From Gemmatimonadaceae bacterium (GTDB taxonomy: Bacteria > Gemmatimonadota > Gemmatimonadetes > Gemmatimonadales > Gemmatimonadaceae), in contig JADLCY010000001.1 in the NCBI GenBank assembly GCA_020846935.1, positions 124,001 to 188,000 on the forward strand: a stretch of 64,000 nt of DNA, in the 5' to 3' direction. The notes under the pieces were generated by a model, which saw only the letters and a program-made list of their open reading frames with translations, searched no databases and was not told the DNA's origin. Positions 61,801 through 64,000 of the stretch are shown here, piece by piece; the first letter of the stretch is position 1, and each line of letters begins with the position of its first letter. The position numbers were made by a program, and so were the translations under genes.

Positions 61801-63273
61801 GTGACGAGCCTCCCCGATACTCTTGGCGGCCTCGCCGAACATCCGTTGGGCGAGCGCCGCAGGGTGCTGCGTTCGGTGAAGGCGGAACTCCGCGAGAACC
61901 TGCTCCGGCGCCTCCACGAGGGCGGGTCGCTCTTTCCCGGCGTCCTCGGCTACGACGACAGCGTGATGCCGCAGGTGGTGAATGCCCTCCTGGCGCGGCA
62001 CCACTTCATCCTGCTCGGACTGCGGGGGCAGGCCAAGTCGCGGATCCTCCGTGCGCTCGTGTCCCTCCTCGACGAGCGGATCCCGGTCATCGCCGGGAGC
62101 GAGGTGAACGACAACCCGTACGCACCGATCTCGAAGTACGCGCGCGAACTGATCGCGGCGCGCGGCACTGAGACGCCGATCGCCTGGGTCGAACGCGACC
62201 AGCGCTACGTGGAGAAGCTCGCGACGCCGGACGTGACGATCGCCGACATCATCGGCGACGTGGACCCGATCAAGGCAGCGCGCGGCGGTCACCTGCTCAG
62301 CGACGAGCTGACGATCCACTACGGCATGCTGCCGCGCGCGAACCGGGGCATCTTTGCGCTCAACGAACTCCCGGACCTGGCCGGCAAGGTGCAGGTCGGC
62401 CTGTTCAACGTCATGCAGGAAGGAGACGTCCAGATCAAGGGGTACCCGGTACGGCTCCCGCTCGACGTGCTGCTGTGCTTCACGGCCAACCCCGAGGACT
62501 ACACGGCGCGTGGCCGCATCATCACGCCGCTCAAGGACCGCATCGGGAGCGAGGTGCATACGCACTACCCGGAGACTGTGGACCTCGGCATGCAGGTCAC
62601 GGCGCAGGAAGCGTGGGTCGATCGTGGTGGGCTCCCGGCCCGGGTTCCCGACTTCGTCGCCGAGGTGATCGAGCGCGTGGCCTTCGAGGCTCGCACCGAC
62701 AAGCGCATCGACCGGCGCTCGGGCGTCTCGCAACGACTGCCGATCTCGCTGATGGAGAGCGTCGTCTCCAACGCCGAGCGGCGTGCCGTGCGCCTCGGCG
62801 AACGCGAAGTGGTGCCGCGGCTCTCCGACCTGTACGCAGCCTTGCCGGCCATCACCGGCAAGATCGAGTTGGAGTACGAAGGCGAACTGATCGGCGCTCC
62901 GGTCATCGCCCGCGAGCTGATCCGTCGCGCCGCGGATGCCACGACCCGCGATCGCGCCGGTCATTTCGATTCCGACGCGATCGTGCTCTGGTTCGAGCAG
63001 GGATCGGCGCTGCAGGTCACCGACGATGTGGAGTCCGCCACGCTGCAGCAGGCCTTTGCCACAGTGCCCGGTCTCCTCCCGCTCGTGCGCACCCTTGGCC
63101 TCGCCGCACCGGACGACGCGGCGGTGGAAGCCGCCGCGTGCGAACTCCTGCTCGAAGCGCTCGTCGCGCGACGGAAGCTGAGCCGGAGCGATGGCGGGGA
63201 GTTCGTGCGAGCGGCTCACGAGCAGCGCCGGCGCCCCGGGCAGGAACCGATGGGCGGTGGCATGTCCGCCTGA
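61801..63273 (+). CDS. MoxR/magnesium-chelatase-like AAA+ ATPase
   Basis: 490 residues from GTG 61801, 10 bp after the oxidoreductase. Walker A HFILLGLRGQAKSRIL has Ala where Gly normally precedes the Lys. GIFALNELPDLAGKVQVGLFNVMQEGDVQIKGY is the Walker B/pre-sensor region of the MoxR/ChlI clade, followed by VLLCFTANPEDYTARGRIITPLKDRIGSEV with sensor and arginine residues. MoxR-type ATPases act as chaperones inserting cofactors or assembling metalloenzymes, often with a VWA partner, which is absent here. The molybdenum enzyme upstream is a plausible client. Not a bacteriochlorophyll BchI by context. Confidence 0.85.
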   Translation: MTSLPDTLGGLAEHPLGERRRVLRSVKAELRENLLRRLHEGGSLFPGVLGYDDSVMPQVVNALLARHHFILLGLRGQAKSRILRALVSLLDERIPVIAGSEVNDNPYAPISKYARELIAARGTETPIAWVERDQRYVEKLATPDVTIADIIGDVDPIKAARGGHLLSDELTIHYGMLPRANRGIFALNELPDLAGKVQVGLFNVMQEGDVQIKGYPVRLPLDVLLCFTANPEDYTARGRIITPLKDRIGSEVHTHYPETVDLGMQVTAQEAWVDRGGLPARVPDFVAEVIERVAFEARTDKRIDRRSGVSQRLPISLMESVVSNAERRAVRLGEREVVPRLSDLYAALPAITGKIELEYEGELIGAPVIARELIRRAADATTRDRAGHFDSDAIVLWFEQGSALQVTDDVESATLQQAFATVPGLLPLVRTLGLAAPDDAAVEAAACELLLEALVARRKLSRSDGGEFVRAAHEQRRRPGQEPMGGGMSA

Positions 63274-63280
63274 CCGACTC

Positions 63281-63775
63281 ATGGCGCGCGCAAGCGTCCC
63301 ACCCGAGCAGGCCTCGACGACGGGGCCCATCGTGATCCGGCGCGCGAGCCGTGAAGACTTCGAAACCGTGCTCGCCCTGCGCCAGGCACTGCGGCGCGAA
63401 GAACGGCCCGACGAGGAGCCGATCGACGAAGAACTGCGGGCCATGACCCGACGCCAGCTCAGCGCCAGCGGCCAGATCATCTTCCTCGCCGACGACGGTC
63501 ATCGCACCATCGGCATCCTGCGCTGCGCGCTCCAGGCGCCGCTGGACCGTGTCACACGTTCGGCACTGCTGACCACCGCGTACGTCCGACCCGCCTGGCG
63601 GCGCCAGGGCGTCATGGCGCGGCTCGTGCAGGCCGCCTCGGACTGGTGCCTGCGCCACGATGTACGCGACCTCCGATTGCGCAACGCGCCCGACAACGCC
63701 GCGGCCAACGGAGCCTGGGAGGCACTCGGCTTCAAGGTCGTGCAGGTCATCCGCCACCGGCGCACGGAGCCCTGA
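63281..63775 (+). CDS. GNAT-family N-acetyltransferase
   Basis: 164 residues from ATG 63281, 7 bp after the MoxR-like gene. VIRRASREDFETVLALRQALR is the GNAT N-terminus; LLTTAYVRPAWRRQGVMARLVQAA is motif A with the acetyl-CoA loop RRQGVM; LRLRNAPDNAAANGAWEALGFK is motif B. The substrate is unknown. It continues the operon into the cytidylate-kinase-like gene one base after its stop. Confidence 0.9.
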   Translation: MARASVPPEQASTTGPIVIRRASREDFETVLALRQALRREERPDEEPIDEELRAMTRRQLSASGQIIFLADDGHRTIGILRCALQAPLDRVTRSALLTTAYVRPAWRRQGVMARLVQAASDWCLRHDVRDLRLRNAPDNAAANGAWEALGFKVVQVIRHRRTEP

Positions 63776-63776
63776 C

Positions 63777-64000
63777 GTGTCTGTCATCACGATCTCGCGC
63801 ATGTTCGGCTCCGGAGGCTCGGAGATCGCGCGCCTCGTCGCGGAGAACCTCGGATGGCAGCTGCTCGACAACGCATTCGTAGAGCGGGTGGCGGCGCGGC
63901 TGCACGCCACCCCGGCGGTGGTCGAAGCCATCGAGGAGAAGGCGCCGTCGCTGGCCGAGCGCATCGCGAACGCCCTGGCGTACGGGTCACAGGAGATGCT
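63777..64000 (+). CDS. Cytidylate kinase-like protein, 3'-truncated by window edge
   Basis: Open from GTG 63777 to the end of the window (74 residues visible). MSVITISRMFGSGGSEIARLVAENLGWQLLD matches the P-loop start of the cytidylate-kinase-like family (TISRxxGSGG), where GSGGSE is the degenerate phosphate-binding loop. These proteins are often annotated as Cmk-like with unknown substrate. It begins 1 bp after the GNAT stop. Confidence 0.75.
   Translation, partial: MSVITISRMFGSGGSEIARLVAENLGWQLLDNAFVERVAARLHATPAVVEAIEEKAPSLAERIANALAYGSQEM

Noticed and set aside
61801-63273. Bacteriochlorophyll magnesium chelatase subunit BchI
   Set aside because: No other photosynthesis gene is nearby, Walker A is atypical, and the length and context fit the MoxR/ChlI-like chaperone group.

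Overview
The window is a high-GC (roughly two-thirds G+C) bacterial chromosome segment from a diderm. It has an Omp85/TamA-like barrel with a TamB partner, many lipobox proteins, Tat signals, no rRNA or tRNA gene that I can see, and almost only housekeeping and signalling genes. Codon use, frequent GTG starts, end-to-end ATGA/GTGA overlaps and the gene set suggest a Gemmatimonadota-like lineage. That assignment is an inference from style and content; no marker gene here proves it.

Layout. 1-8.7 kb: the 3' part of a very glycine-rich surface protein, then a minus-strand block with a Tat-exported epimerase, a degenerate Tat-exported M24 protein coupled to a DoxX protein, a split LigD (polymerase and ligase as separate genes), and an unknown membrane-protein operon. 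8.8-10.7 kb: yebC-ruvC-ruvA. 10.8-18.9 kb: an accessory island between ruvCA and ruvB with a subtilisin-like lipoprotein, an aminotransferase, two small lipoproteins and a PAS-GGDEF-EAL protein. Two long poly-G/C tracts lie here, one just upstream of a lipoprotein gene and one breaking the frame of another. 19-30.6 kb: ruvB-queA-(TonB-like lipoprotein)-tgt-yajC-def-fmt-thioesterase-rsmB-PASTA-rpe-TlpA-tsaD-lgt, mostly overlapping. 30.6-36.2 kb (minus): a diheme cytochrome c/FTR1 iron permease, then acpS with an unknown protein, a CYTH protein, a HAD phosphatase and an EamA transporter. 36.3-48.5 kb: a small DUF6941-like gene, then a minus-strand run of zinc ribbon, NtrC-like regulator without a GAFTGA loop, GAF-PAS sensor without a kinase, lipid kinase, TamB, TamA/BamA-like protein and REC-GGDEF. 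48.6-52.7 kb: ferredoxin/flavodoxin reductase, divergent cobalamin adenosyltransferase-aroB, and a primary-type sigma factor with a textbook -35/-10 promoter. 52.9-59 kb: a lone receiver, then glcDEF-HAD-ygfZ. 59-64 kb: a tiny lipoprotein, a molybdopterin oxidoreductase, a MoxR-like AAA protein, a GNAT protein and the start of a cytidylate-kinase-like gene.

Two themes stand out. First, several genes (ruvB, rsmB, the DUF6941-like gene, the EamA gene, the reductase and the adenosyltransferase) have a TAnnTT hexamer ending only 5-7 nt before the start codon, the geometry of leaderless transcription. Second, the ruvA-ruvB island combines exported lipoproteins with G9 and C13/G13 homopolymers. The G9 tract lies exactly where a secreted lipoprotein loses frame, and removing one G restores a stop that overlaps the Shine-Dalgarno of the next gene. 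This looks like a phase-variable (contingency) locus unless it is a sequencing error. I found no CRISPR array, phage, insertion sequence or complete defence system.
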